Shown here in pieces: positions 1 through 9,701 of a stretch of 16,857 nucleotides of DNA (positions within the stretch are counted from its first letter, which is position 1; each line of letters opens with the position of its first letter). Source of the stretch: Smittium culicis (Eukaryota > Kickxellomycota > Harpellomycetes > Harpellales > Legeriomycetaceae); assembly GCA_001970855.1 (NCBI GenBank), contig LSSN01005609.1:1-16857 (forward strand). Direction: 5' to 3'. Below the pieces are notes generated by a model. That model saw only the letters and a program-made list of their open reading frames with translations. It was not told the DNA's origin and made no database searches. Position numbers and translations under genes: made by a program.

Positions 1-55
1 CTCCCCCCCCCCACTCGCCCGCCGCTAAATTCAAGCAATCTTTCGCGGCTCGTAG
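1..55. other. C-rich window edge
   Basis: The first 50 or so bases include a run of ten C's and several CG dinucleotides. This is unlike the A+T-rich DNA that follows immediately. It could be a low-complexity island or an assembly or contig-end artefact. No coding sense is visible. Confidence 0.4.
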
Positions 56-100
56 TTATCATTTTCAATTTCAAGAATGCTTTAACAATAACACACTTTT

Positions 101-135
101 ATTTTTTATTTTTTATTTTTTATTTTTTATTTTTA
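101..135. repeat. Tandem repeat, 7-bp unit ATTTTTT, five copies
   Basis: A residues occur at exactly 7-base intervals (101, 108, 115, 122, 129) separated by T runs, giving five uninterrupted ATTTTTT units. It is a simple microsatellite-type tract with no visible function. Confidence 0.9.
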
Positions 136-3100
136 GTTGTCACATATTCCAGAGTTAGTTCATTTAAATATATCATGGTGTTATGATATCTATTGAATGG
201 GTCTTTTTGCGAGAGGTTGGCCTCCCTCAAACTAAACTAAAATATACTTATGTCTAATAAATTATCAAGATAATCTACCACTCTTTAATAGGATATAATA
301 AGTGCTGATTAAATCGTTACAGTGGTTTTTTTTTTTTTGGTGCTATGAATCGCTCTAATTTTTTTGTAACACCGTCTTATTTTCATACCGTCTATAATGC
401 ATATACACTTTGTATACATATATAATAAGATATTATGTTTTCAGTTTTGAACTATCGCATTTGCAACATTAAGTAACAATAAGCCCAGCTTTGTTATAAA
501 TGGTTCCCAGTACTTGTACAAGGACTATTCTAGGACTACCTATCATAAAGCTTATCAATTCAATTATTCGCTCTAACTTTTTGCTTGTATTTGCTACTTC
601 AAATCTCTTGATTTGAATGTTATTCAATACACATCTCTTCCTCCAAAAAAATAATAAGAAATTGTATAAAAATTATAATAAATCCAATGATTCCTCGATC
701 TCTATCATTTTTTTTTTCTTCTGATCACGCAGGTACTTTACTACCTATAAGGGAAAAATTTTTTACATCCTGCTCACTATTTTATCTTGATCATCCGATC
801 CGTAATATTCTCCAATTTCTTTTTTTAATTTCTTTTATATGTATAATTTGTGACTAATTTTTTATTTACAGTAATTCATAACTGCTGATAACGTGTTTAC
901 CAACAGCATTTCTTGAAACTTCAAAGTTAGTTTGCTTGCCCAATTTGTTTAAATTAGACATTAAAGTCTCCAAATACCCGATTTCCTGCAAGCTCTACTT
1001 GAATCAACATATTTTATTTGTCTAATTGAAACTGATTTTGATAGTAGTCGATCGATAATTGACATTAATTTAGAAACTGGTTTTTATTAAATACTAATTA
1101 TCTTGACTATTAAGCTTTCTAATATATTATTCCATATTTAATACATATCTGTAAACCAACACTCTTAGTACGCTGCTTATAAAGCCTTAAAAAAATCTTA
1201 ATAACTTTTTAGTGTTGAAGAGTTGCACTTTTTTATTTACCTGTTTATAAATGTTATTGATATCATTTTCTAGCCCAAACAATATATTTGAATCTCTAAA
1301 AAAAATATCCAAGTTACATATTATAAATTTGAATATAGATTAATTTTCTCGAAAACTTATTTAATTTAGTTTGCGTGTTTTCCGGCTTTTAATATATTAG
1401 AAAAAATATTTTTTGTATTTTTTATGTATGATATACTAACTGCTATATTCTTTATAGCACGCTTCAAGATTTCCCGTAAAACTCAATCACGACTCTATAA
1501 AGCTTGAATTCGCTCCAGTCGTTTCTGTATTGTTTGATATTTGGTATTAATAAAAGGAAGTTTCTTCTGAGTACAGAACTCTTGGGATCACAAAATAATT
1601 TACCCTGTCGCTCTAAGAAGCTATTGTGGTGTGAGTTCCAATTAGGATAGACAGGTCTAAAAAAAGACTTTTTATTGCAATAGCGACCTAGTAAATCTAA
1701 GCTATTAATTTATCTCTATCTTTTTTTAATGCTATAAATTCCTTTAGGGTTCGCGGATGTGTTTTTATATTATATTAATGGGTTATTTCATATCTAATTT
1801 GCATTTGGAAAATTAAATAAGCCATTTATTAAAAATAACTCACCCCCATACTCTCACATTCCAACTCTTATTTGTAAAAATTGAATTAATACCCTTCATT
1901 CATTAGTACTTGGCCTAAGTTAAGAAAAATATACATCGATTAATTTTTATTTCATATAATAATATGATTTATTCTATATTTTTTAAATTATATAAATTAA
2001 AATTTATAGTTTCTGACTGCTTCAATTTTCTAGATAATTTAATATCGCAAGCGTGTGATTTAATAAATGATAGTATCAATTTTTTTAATTCGCCTAAAAG
2101 AGAAAAAAGGAAAATGAATTGGTTATTTTATTGAAATTAAACGTTATCCGGGTGTTTAATAAATTTTTATACATTTCTAACGATGATTCTATAAAAATTT
2201 TTACAACTTAATTTCATTTTAATTTTAACTAATAAAATTAGCTCGAAATATCAGCATATTCTAGGATTAGTAATAATTTAGCACTATGAAAATTTCATGA
2301 AAACGGATTTTTTTTAAAAATTATTATATACTTTATTTATAATAAATAATAATTTTTTAATATCTATGTATTTTGAATCAGAATTCAATACTAGGATTAC
2401 TTTAGTTATATTTAAATTTTTAATTCTCACAATTTATAAGTTATAAGTAAGAGATAAAAAAATAATCATATATATATATTAAAAAAAACCTGTCTTATGC
2501 GCTATATTTATAGAATCAGAGGTAAATATTATTTCTCAAAGTCAATCTTTATTTTATATTATTAACTATATCTGCGTGCATATATTAATATACACTTGTT
2601 TAACAGATTACAAAAAATGCAGAATTTTTTATACATATATCAACTATAATATTTACTAAAACCTATTGAAGAAATCTATAAATAGCGACTATTATTTACT
2701 TGGATTTATAAAAACCTAGCTATTCATTAGTTAAAAATTTAACATTAATTTCGGTAAATACATCAATAAAATACTATTGTAAAAATACTTTATTTTCTTA
2801 TTTGAAAAAAGTATCAATAATTAATATACTGATATTCATAAAATAAAATAGAAATAATTAGAATTTTCTCAGTTAAAAATTGATATATTTCAGAGAAATT
2901 TTTTGTTCAATAAGCCATAATGTTATATATTGAAAAATAAATTTCACAAAACAAAAAATTTTTTTCTAAAAATAGGTATATATTTATATGAAACAGCTTA
3001 TACACTCCAAATTTATTATTTTTGAATATTGAGTGAAATAAGATAATTTCAGTATAAAAAATAAGATTTATGAATTCTGAGCTTTTACATTAATAATTTT

Positions 3101-3629
3101 CTAATATTAATAACAAAAAATTTCATAAATAAAATTTATTTCCGCCCTTTTCTAATTACAACCATATAATATAAGTATATACATAAGCTTCAGTATAGAT
3201 TAAATTTATTAATTTCAAATAATAAGCTCTATACTAATTTAATTTAATGTTTTATAAGATGATTTTAATTGTAAATAAAAGATCGAAAACTTTAAATTTT
3301 TTAGTAAATCATCTAATATATGTTTTTGAAATATAAAATTATTTATTCTAAATAATTTTTGGCCAAATTTTATGAATTATAGCAAGTGCCATTTAATACC
3401 GTCATGAAAATATTTCGACTAACAATTTCATTCTCATAGTTTCTAAATACTTTTCTAATAATTAATAGATGAAATTTATATGCTTTGGCGTAATAAACTA
3501 GTATTTCTTGCATAAATTCAATGATAGAATATGAACAGTTATAATAATTCGTTTTTTTTTACGAGAAATTAATTTAAAAAATTATTATGTTATATAAAAA
3601 GATATAATATTTTACTAAAAAATTCTATC
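136..3629. other. A+T-rich gene-free stretch
   Basis: I see no open frame beyond chance length on either strand, no tRNA-like cloverleaf and no clear repeat. The part from about 480 to 1700 is slightly richer in G+C. From about 1950 to 3600 the sequence is close to pure A/T with many short poly-A and poly-T runs. It is best read as intergenic or isochore DNA; any gene once here is beyond recognition. Confidence 0.6.
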
Positions 3630-4010
3630 CAATCCCTCTCTCCCGCTAGATTAGCTCTATACAAACCGAAAATCTGTCCGAGGGGGCTGGTTATTAAATA
3701 ATACCTTTAAGCATTAGCAATCAGGTAGCACGGATGCTAACCAAAAATTTTACTGTTGCCATCCAAATAATTATAAATGCCTTACCAACACGAAGCTGGT
3801 TAAAAGATTTTTTAGACTCACCCCCCAAGGAGTTTTCCAAACTGCTCCATTTGAGCTGGGCCGGAAGAAGAAAAATTTAAATTATAAAAATTATGATTTT
3901 TTTTAAAAAATCGCACAATATTATCTAAGCGTATGGCTTGCCACCTTCCGCACACTAAAAATAAATTTTCAATTGCTTCTGGCACGGCCTTATTACAAAA
4001 CAAGTTTTTT
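3630..4010 (-). other. G+C-richer relic segment
   Basis: This stretch stands out from its A+T-rich surroundings by a higher G+C content and few stops on the minus strand. One minus-strand frame, 4003 to 3818, stays open for about 61 codons and includes the phrases CGRWQAIRLDN and SSSGPAQMEQFGKLLGG, but it begins with TTG rather than ATG. Further down the minus strand, coding-like phrases such as LKNLLTSFVLVRHL continue in another frame. I recognise no family. It may be a decayed exon or transposon fragment; compositional contrast is the only solid evidence. Confidence 0.3.
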
Positions 4011-4274
4011 ATTTAATTCTAAATAATGTTTAGTATATTAGCTGGGGAAAAAAGGGTGCTTATCTTTTGAATATCTCTTAGTTTCCTTTAATATATAGCC
4101 TATAGATTGATACAAAGATATATTTGTATTGCATTATTTTTCGTTCTTTCCACCAAATTTATCTTTTTTTTTCTAGACGGAAAATTTACAAACAGTTTAT
4201 AGAATTACTACTGTAGCGCAAAATTTAGCTAATAAAAAATAAAAAAACTTCATCGCTATTGTTTCATAGACACA
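4011..4274. other. A+T-rich spacer before repeat arm A
   Basis: This is A+T-rich DNA leading into the inverted-repeat arm. Homology with arm B fades out near 4275. Weak likeness may extend further left: both sides have T-rich tracts and a GACGGAAAA-type word. I would not annotate more than the arm itself. Confidence 0.4.
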
Positions 4275-4454
4275 GTAATAATAAAAGAAAATATGCGGTA
4301 AAATAAACTAATAAATAGTCAAGTTGGTGCAAGGCATAAAAATACTAATATTCTTATACTAATAAATTCCTCTGCCGGTCTACCGGCTGCGTATTTAAAA
4401 GGAAATGGGATCAATATACCAACCGAAAGAACCTTCTAGACATTGCTTCAAGTA
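4275..4454 (+). repeat. Inverted repeat, left arm (A)
   Basis: This 180-bp segment is the reverse complement of 10176-10355 at roughly 93% identity by eye. Bases 4304-4393 match 10237-10326 perfectly over 90 bp. The homology stops sharply at 4454, where both copies share GCTTCAAGTA and then diverge. Inside the core is a compact hairpin, GCCGG-TCTA-CCGGC. Several of the differences outside the core read T in A against C in B, or A against G, which would fit C-to-T mutation, but others are transversions. The arms could be two opposite insertions of one short element, or the ends of a 6.1-kb unit enclosing the methyltransferase gene. Confidence 0.9.
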
Positions 4455-5590
4455 GGCTAGATGGCTGATTTTACAAGCAGTCATAGAATTAAGCTAGTTC
4501 CAACAAAATTAAATTCATTGAGATCATCGATCTTCTAGATATATACTACAATTAATAGGAATAATATAAAATAGGCTCCTAATCAAACGTGTGAATGATA
4601 GAACTGACTTCCCTAAAATAAGCTGCTAGACAGCTGAGATTCTTATTACTGTCGAATGTAGGGCTTGTGTATAGAGATTACCAAGGAATGTGTTGAAATA
4701 ACATGTTCCTGCTATTTCCAGATGATCCTCAAATTGGATGGAATTACTCCGAATCGCTCATCTTAATCTTCACTACATGCATTCGGCTAATATGTAAACT
4801 CAATGCCTTATTAGTTGTATGGATAATTTGACCTGCTAATGCTAGCCAATTATATCCAATATGATATTCTAATTCCAAGTTACACAGAAATATTTTTCAA
4901 TCAAACACATAAGCAAGTAACACCTTGCTCATAAATTATAATTGAATAAAAAATCTGACAAGTATGGATATTTCAGAAAGATGAAAGCATTTAATATTTA
5001 AAAAATTGCAACCATATTGAGTCAAATTTTTTGAAATATTTTATAACCTTTTAGGCGATTTTTTTTCCCTTTTTTTTCTTTTTTTTTATAATGTATATTT
5101 TAATTATTTTTTATGCCTTTTTTTTTTATCAAATTATATAGTATAACTATCGGATTATAAGTCCTATTATTTATATAAGCGGTGAAAATTCAAATAATTT
5201 AAAGTATTAAATCAATATACTTACTTTTATCTTAAATAAACAACGCTTTAGAGAAAATTTTTACTAAGCAATATTATGTTGGTATCAGTATAGTTTGTTA
5301 AAAATCGATGAATTCTGCAGATCTAATATTTTTATGTTATTATAATGACAATTATTTAGATAATGTGAAGTTAATTCAAAGTTATACAATAAAAAATATC
5401 AGATTTATTATTGTTCTTTACCTGATACATGTAGATATGATAACATGGACTGTTTATTATTCACCTAAACAAACACATAAATTCAAATTAGTTAATTTTA
5501 TGAACTTGTTTAACTGTCTGTGTTCAAAGACAACTGAAAAGGTGAGCTGATTTGGTTACTACAAATACTGTTAAATATTTTAATTAATGT
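4455..5590. other. Intergenic DNA with no supported gene
   Basis: Bases 4455-4900 are moderately G+C-richer but stop-rich in all frames. Bases 4900-5300 are A+T-rich with long T runs near 5060-5130. An open frame of 80 codons from ATG at 5308 to 5550 on the plus strand ends just beyond a donor-like AAAG/GTGAGC. Its composition is A+T-driven and its length is about what chance gives in DNA this rich in A+T, so I do not call it a gene. Confidence 0.45.
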
Positions 5591-5596
5591 TTTATT
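5591..5596 (-). terminator. Candidate polyadenylation signal AATAAA
   Basis: The minus strand reads AATAAA about 170 nt downstream of the methyltransferase stop codon, in an A/T-rich 3' flank. Such hexamers are common by chance here, so this is only a candidate 3' end for the transcript. Confidence 0.25.
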
Positions 5597-5766
5597 TTTG
5601 ATGTGAAAATTCTAGCTATATAGTATTGATTATTCTTAGTCTTGAGAACAGATTTTCTGTAGGTATAACCCTAGAGGATATATCCTAGTTCTTCATGCTT
5701 TAAATATGAATAGGATTTGTTCTCGGGCTACAGTTATTTCGCGTTTTGATGTTAACCCAAATCTGT

Positions 5767-8600
5767 TTAAAAGAAGACAAATCCTCTGCACCTCGGTGCG
5801 CCACAATAGCATTTATATGGCTCTCTAGGAAAATCTGATTTTTCTTTTGAACTTTTGTGTGATCTAGTGTCAATTGTGTTTTCAAGTCGAACATAATCTG
5901 ATGGAGAGTTTAAACTGCGGCCCTTTCTTTTATTATTTTTCTTTTTGCTCTCCCGGCTTTCATAGCCATCTTCTCCGGGAAAAGGTGAACCAGGATTGTA
6001 ATCAAACGTTAGTTCAGTACCTGCTGGTATGCGCTCAGTTGTAAAAAAAGCGAGTTGATGAAGATTAGAGTCCCAATGACTAGTGTAAACTGCTCTGATT
6101 TTTAAATTTGGTACACAAGAATGATTTAGAAAATGAGTGATGTTGCCATAATTCGCAGCATCTATGGTGTATTCACAAGTCTCATCATATTCTTTATCAG
6201 CATCTAAATCAAATAAATAGGTTGAGCCCAACTTGTCATTCTTTTTACCCCTTCTATCTGCTTCTTCGTTCGTAATTATCTCTCCGACATATTCGGCAAT
6301 AAATTGGCCTTTCTGTAGAGGCTGAAGAGTTCTTACACCCCAGCCTTTTAATCTTGTTCGAAAAATTTGGAGAGATACAGTGGGCCCCCTCTGTACTATG
6401 CGATTGAAGCACAAAGGGCCACATGCACATGTCCAATTACATTCATAAATAGGAATAGATTCTGGTAAAATTAGTAAACCTTTGCTATTATAAGGGTTAC
6501 CTCCATCAAGGTTATGTGAACAGAGTATTGTATTAGTATCTGTTCTCAATGAAGGAGTACAAATAGATTTCAGTCTGGTATCGAATTCTTCGGGCGAAAA
6601 TCGCTCCCGAAATCCTTTAATATAACTACTATCATAAAATTTGCTTTTTTTAAACTCGGATAATGTTAAGGATTTGTTTCCCATGCTTATACAGTGAGAA
6701 TCATCTTCTAAGAGATGTGATTCACAGCAACAAGGGAAAACATCAAACTCTTGCGGTCTAGGTACATTTAATGCGTATATTGATGTATTAATAAACTCGA
6801 AGTCTGCTGGCGGTGGCACATCATCTACATTATTTACGATAGTAATCGGAGGCCCACTGAAATTTTCAACAAGCTTGAGAAAACTTTTAATATTTTCTGA
6901 TACTAATGATGATACCGACATTGATTTTGGGTTTAAAATGTAGTCCGACTTAAAACCAGAATCTGTTTTAAAGTTTAGATTATCTACACTCTGGTGATGA
7001 TTTTTTGATTTGATAAAACATATAGAATTATCAACTTTAATAATGTCTGGTAATTTGGCGCATGCTTCTTTTTGTTTAACGTTGCTAGATTTACAATCAG
7101 CACAACTTTTTACCTTAGTGTTGAAGCTATTTATTGTGTCGACTGTGTTAGCATTAATGTTATTATATTTTGGAATATTTAATGGAGAGGGCTTGATGTT
7201 ATTATTTTTTGATTCGGTATTCATAATGCTAGCTGATGGTAGCCCCGAAAATATACTTTCAAAAATACCTTCGACTATACCTTTTGAAGAGGAGGGCTTG
7301 AGGAGGAAATCAAATGATTTTGTAATGCTACTTTGTACTGTTTCCACATTTTTTTGTGGTTTTATAATAGATAAACTGGGGGTTTCAGATTCTGTAGAAT
7401 TATACCTTTTATCCCACAATTTCCGTATATTACCTTCAAACATTTGTATGTCCCATGGTACCACTCCAAGATCAATATTACAGGAAAAGAATGAAATGAT
7501 GTCAGACAGAAATGATATCTAAATAAATAATTACTGGGTTAGAAGAGTGTGTTTTACTAAAATAGCATATATTACCTTTAGTTTTTTATTTTTTATTCCA
7601 GAATAATAGTCTAATATATGGGTAAAATTTTTAATATCTCGTGCAGTGTTCCAGGTGGATTCCTTTTCACCATTGAAAATCCAAGTTGTATAGAAACTAA
7701 GATCGCCCTATATAAAATAAAAGAAAGTGTTAGTATTTATTTCGAAAAATTGAATAGCTTAGTGTAGTACCTTTAATAGACAATGGCTGTTAATTTTATA
7801 AATCTGTTTGAGTAGTGGTGTAGATATTAATAAAATAAGTGTAAATATAGTTTAATAGAGAATAAGAATATTAAATGGAAGAAGATTGGACAAATGCATA
7901 CAATTCTTGTATTCTCTACTTGGATCTTATCCTTGGATCGATTGTTTCTATTTAATAAAGGAGGGCCTAAAGCATTTATTGTAAGTAAAAAATATTTTAG
8001 CGACATAAATCTCGTGATAATAATGTATACATGCCTTCATTTTTTTTAATTTGAGAACATAAATATTTTTCATCGTTTGATGAATATATAGATTTCAGCC
8101 GCGGCTTTAATATTAAATCTACAGAGAAAAATAAATGAATATATCTAAAGGAGACAAAGTGAAGATTTATAATATAAATTACCTTCTACGCTAAGCTTTA
8201 TAGGATTCTCTATGTGTACAGATTTTTTTTCGGGATTGGGCGTTGATATATCAACATTTGTAAAATTATCTATAAGTATTGTGTGAAAATAAATTTAATT
8301 AAAAGCTGTTTTGAAAAAAATGACAATATATTTATGTAATATAATTTGATTAGTACAATTTTCTAATCTAGGTGTTCTATTGCTTGATAAGTATTTAAAA
8401 GAATCTTTTAGCGAAGACTCTGTAGATTTTATTTGGCTTATAGGCTGTGGTTTGATTAGCTCTATTTCGTCATCGGACAGAATTTCTATAACATCAACTC
8501 TTTTTCTTTTCTCAAAGCGCTTTTGTGAATTTGAATTATTTTTAAAAGGAATTTTGGGGAAATTTTCAAAGTTATCTCGTACTTTGTAGCAGTATGACAT
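5767..8600 (-). CDS. clr4: Chromodomain-SET histone H3 lysine-9 methyltransferase, Clr4/SUV39/DIM-5 type, seven exons
   Basis: This gene encodes a SUV39-class enzyme that transfers methyl groups from S-adenosylmethionine to H3K9 to build heterochromatin in the nucleus. The model joins 8600-8357, 8269-8183, 8118-8005, 7966-7920, 7803-7771, 7707-7576 and 7518-5767, giving 802 codons with consistent phases. Seen in the protein: a basic run (K27 to R34) and the SUMO-interaction-like VIEILSDDE (37-45); a chromodomain (about 162-210) containing FYTTW and ESTW; a Ser/Asn-rich linker; pre-SET cysteines (482-589) ending in CNWTCACGPLC; a SET domain (about 595-727) with GWGV, EYVGE, NHSCVPN and ELTFDYN; and post-SET CYCGAPRC. 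Phe724 at the F/Y switch position predicts trimethylation. The protein is longer than Clr4 (about 490 aa) because of the linker and a Lys-rich insert before post-SET. The ATG at 8600 follows an in-frame TAA. The large last exon is certain. Exons 5 and 6 are strongly supported by chromodomain alignment, exons 1-3 fairly well by phase and coding sense, and the exon 3/4 junction is uncertain. Confidence 0.9.
7519..7575 (-). other. Intron 6 of the methyltransferase gene
   Basis: This 57-nt phase-0 intron (GTAATA...ATTTAG) has a branch-like TTCTAAC at plus-strand 7538-7544. It joins the chromodomain exon (ending KKLK) to the long last exon (ISFLSD...). An in-frame TAG lies at the acceptor itself, so unspliced RNA would terminate here. 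Confidence 0.8.
7708..7770 (-). other. Intron 5 of the methyltransferase gene
   Basis: This 63-nt phase-0 intron (GTACTA...ATATAG) contains a perfect TACTAAC branch-site sequence (plus-strand 7729-7735), followed by a pyrimidine-rich stretch before the acceptor. Removing it restores an ungapped chromodomain across the junction CLLK/GDLSFYTTW. This is the best-supported intron in the gene. Confidence 0.85.
7804..7919 (-). other. Intron 4 of the methyltransferase gene
   Basis: This 116-nt intron (GTAGAG...AAACAG) lies in phase 0. The acceptor is the only AG in the last 90 bases of the intron. The donor was chosen because KIQ joined to IYKI aligns without gaps to the first strand of a chromodomain. 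A second donor, GTATGC 18 nt downstream, would add six residues. Confidence 0.5.
7967..8004 (-). other. Intron 3 of the methyltransferase gene (uncertain boundaries)
   Basis: This is a 38-nt phase-1 candidate (GTCGCT...TTTAG) with a poor donor and unusual shortness. An alternative with donor GTATAC at 8030 and acceptor at 7948 (83 nt, phase 2) also keeps the frame and shortens the protein by 15 residues. An intron is needed here because the exon-3 frame hits TAA just after the first donor. Confidence 0.4.
8119..8182 (-). other. Intron 2 of the methyltransferase gene
   Basis: This 64-nt GT-AG intron (GTAATT...CTGTAG) lies in phase 1 with a pyrimidine-rich tract before the acceptor. It joins IKLSVE to DLILKPRLKSIYSS. 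Both sides read as sensible coding sequence in the joined frame. Confidence 0.6.
8270..8356 (-). other. Intron 1 of the methyltransferase gene
   Basis: This 87-nt GT-AG intron (GTACTA...TTATAG) lies in phase 1. It joins the first exon, which ends at RLEN, to YNFTNVDISTPNPEKK through a split Tyr codon. The first exon otherwise runs into low-complexity codons and a stop shortly after the donor. Good but not decisive support. Confidence 0.6.
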
Positions 8601-8631
8601 AACTAATGATATCAATAGTTATAAGTGAATC

Positions 8632-8650
8632 GCAAGAACAGCTTTCTTGC
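8632..8650. repeat. Short hairpin upstream of the methyltransferase start
   Basis: GCAAGAA and TTCTTGC form a perfect 7-bp inverted repeat with a 5-nt loop, about 32 nt upstream of the proposed ATG. It could lie in the 5' leader or promoter. No function can be assigned. Confidence 0.35.
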
Positions 8651-8689
8651 AGCTAAAGATCTCTAAAGTTTAGGATTAGTAAAATATTT

Positions 8690-9600
8690 AAGGGGGTTTT
8701 GCCGCGGAAGTATATTTATAGAGAATGGCTTTTACCTCAGACTCTGCTTTTGGGATAAGAGAGCATGTCTGCCAATATATATAAAGCCAGACTGAGTTGT
8801 AGGCATTTAAGTTGTTCATAAAGACAGCTAGAAAAATGCCCATTGTACAAGCCTCTACCCCTACTCTTACTGATTATTTCCCCTTCCTACAACTCATTGG
8901 TCTAATATTAAATGACAATCCAATTACCATTGATGATAACGAGTGCCCAATGAGATTTTACCCAATTGGCTAGCTTAAGTGAAATCATTTTCCTCTTTAA
9001 GCAAATAAGCTTACTTGCGCTTAATTAGTTATAAATTTTATGGCAGCTTTTGCCTACTGGCTGAATGAACTTCTTTCTAGAAAGAAGTAGAGCATAAGAG
9101 TTGTGACATCTCTAAAATGGAATGCCACTAAAGAAAGTAGTAGCCAGTTCTATGTGGCAAGAGCGACATCAGCTTACCACCTTTTAGCCTGGTCAAATTA
9201 CATCTTTTAGTATTAAAGGCTACTACTTAGTCTGGCCGAAAATATGATAATTTATATTTTTACAAGAGGCCTTAACTGGTGGATGTCAATATATATACTA
9301 TACTTGGATTGCTAGATTGGAGCGAAGTATAAACCAATTTCAGTTTTTATATCCAACTTGTCCATTATTTGTCCTTAAACTAAGAAGCTATTTTTGGACC
9401 AGATTCACTAAAATCACTAGCATGAAACTACCCCTGAATTTATACTCTTTTGTAGATCCTATCATTCAAGTTGTTGAGTTTGCTAATTTTACCCAGGATT
9501 TAGCGTCTTTCTACGAAAAAAATCTATTTTTGAACCAACTAATGTATCCCCCTTTTCTTCATAACTTTAGCATTTTTCACTACTGAAATGAATTTACAAT
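8690..9600 (+). pseudogene. Decayed, G+C-richer coding-like segment
   Basis: The composition is clearly less A+T-rich than the flanks. On the plus strand a frame from ATG at 8838 reads MPIVQASTPTLTDYFPFL and stays open for about 45 codons before a TAG. Further stop-broken phrases follow, for example MAAFAYWLNELLSRKK and SQFYVARATSAYHLLAW. A second frame is open from 9251 to 9586 (about 111 codons) without an early ATG. I recognise no family and see no terminal repeats. A degraded gene or transposon interior is the likeliest reading, but chance open frames in a less A+T-rich patch remain possible. Confidence 0.3.
9070..9087. repeat. Perfect 18-bp palindrome
   Basis: CTTCTTTCTAGAAAGAAG equals its own reverse complement. 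It lies within the decayed segment, and nearby inverted words (AAGTAGTAGCC at 9135 and GGCTACTACTT at 9218) suggest former repeat structure. It could bind a dimeric protein, but nothing in the context shows this. Confidence 0.5.
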
Positions 9601-9701
9601 ATAATTTTTATACAGTTTTTTTTAAATTAGCTTCCCCATTTTATTTATTAATGGCTCATGACAAAGATTATTATTTCATAGCTCATGTTTTGAAATATAA
9701 A

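Noticed and set aside
4691..4884. Possible solo LTR beginning TGTTGAAATA
   Set aside because: The start resembles some retrotransposon LTRs, but I could not find a matching CA end with a target-site duplication, nor a second copy in the window.
5308..5550. An 80-codon plus-strand frame with an ATG and a donor-like end
   Set aside because: The length is within chance expectation for 17 kb of such A+T-rich DNA. It is rich in Ile, Leu, Asn and Tyr, and no partner exon or motif was found.
5767..7464. A GTG-initiated single-exon reading of the methyltransferase
   Set aside because: The frame remains open upstream of the GTG to a good AG acceptor at 7519, and the upstream exons restore a chromodomain. 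A GTG start is not expected for a fungal nuclear gene.
7010..7522. A 171-codon plus-strand open frame
   Set aside because: It is antisense to the last methyltransferase exon and intron 6, and arises because the opposite strand is constrained coding sequence. It has no family features.
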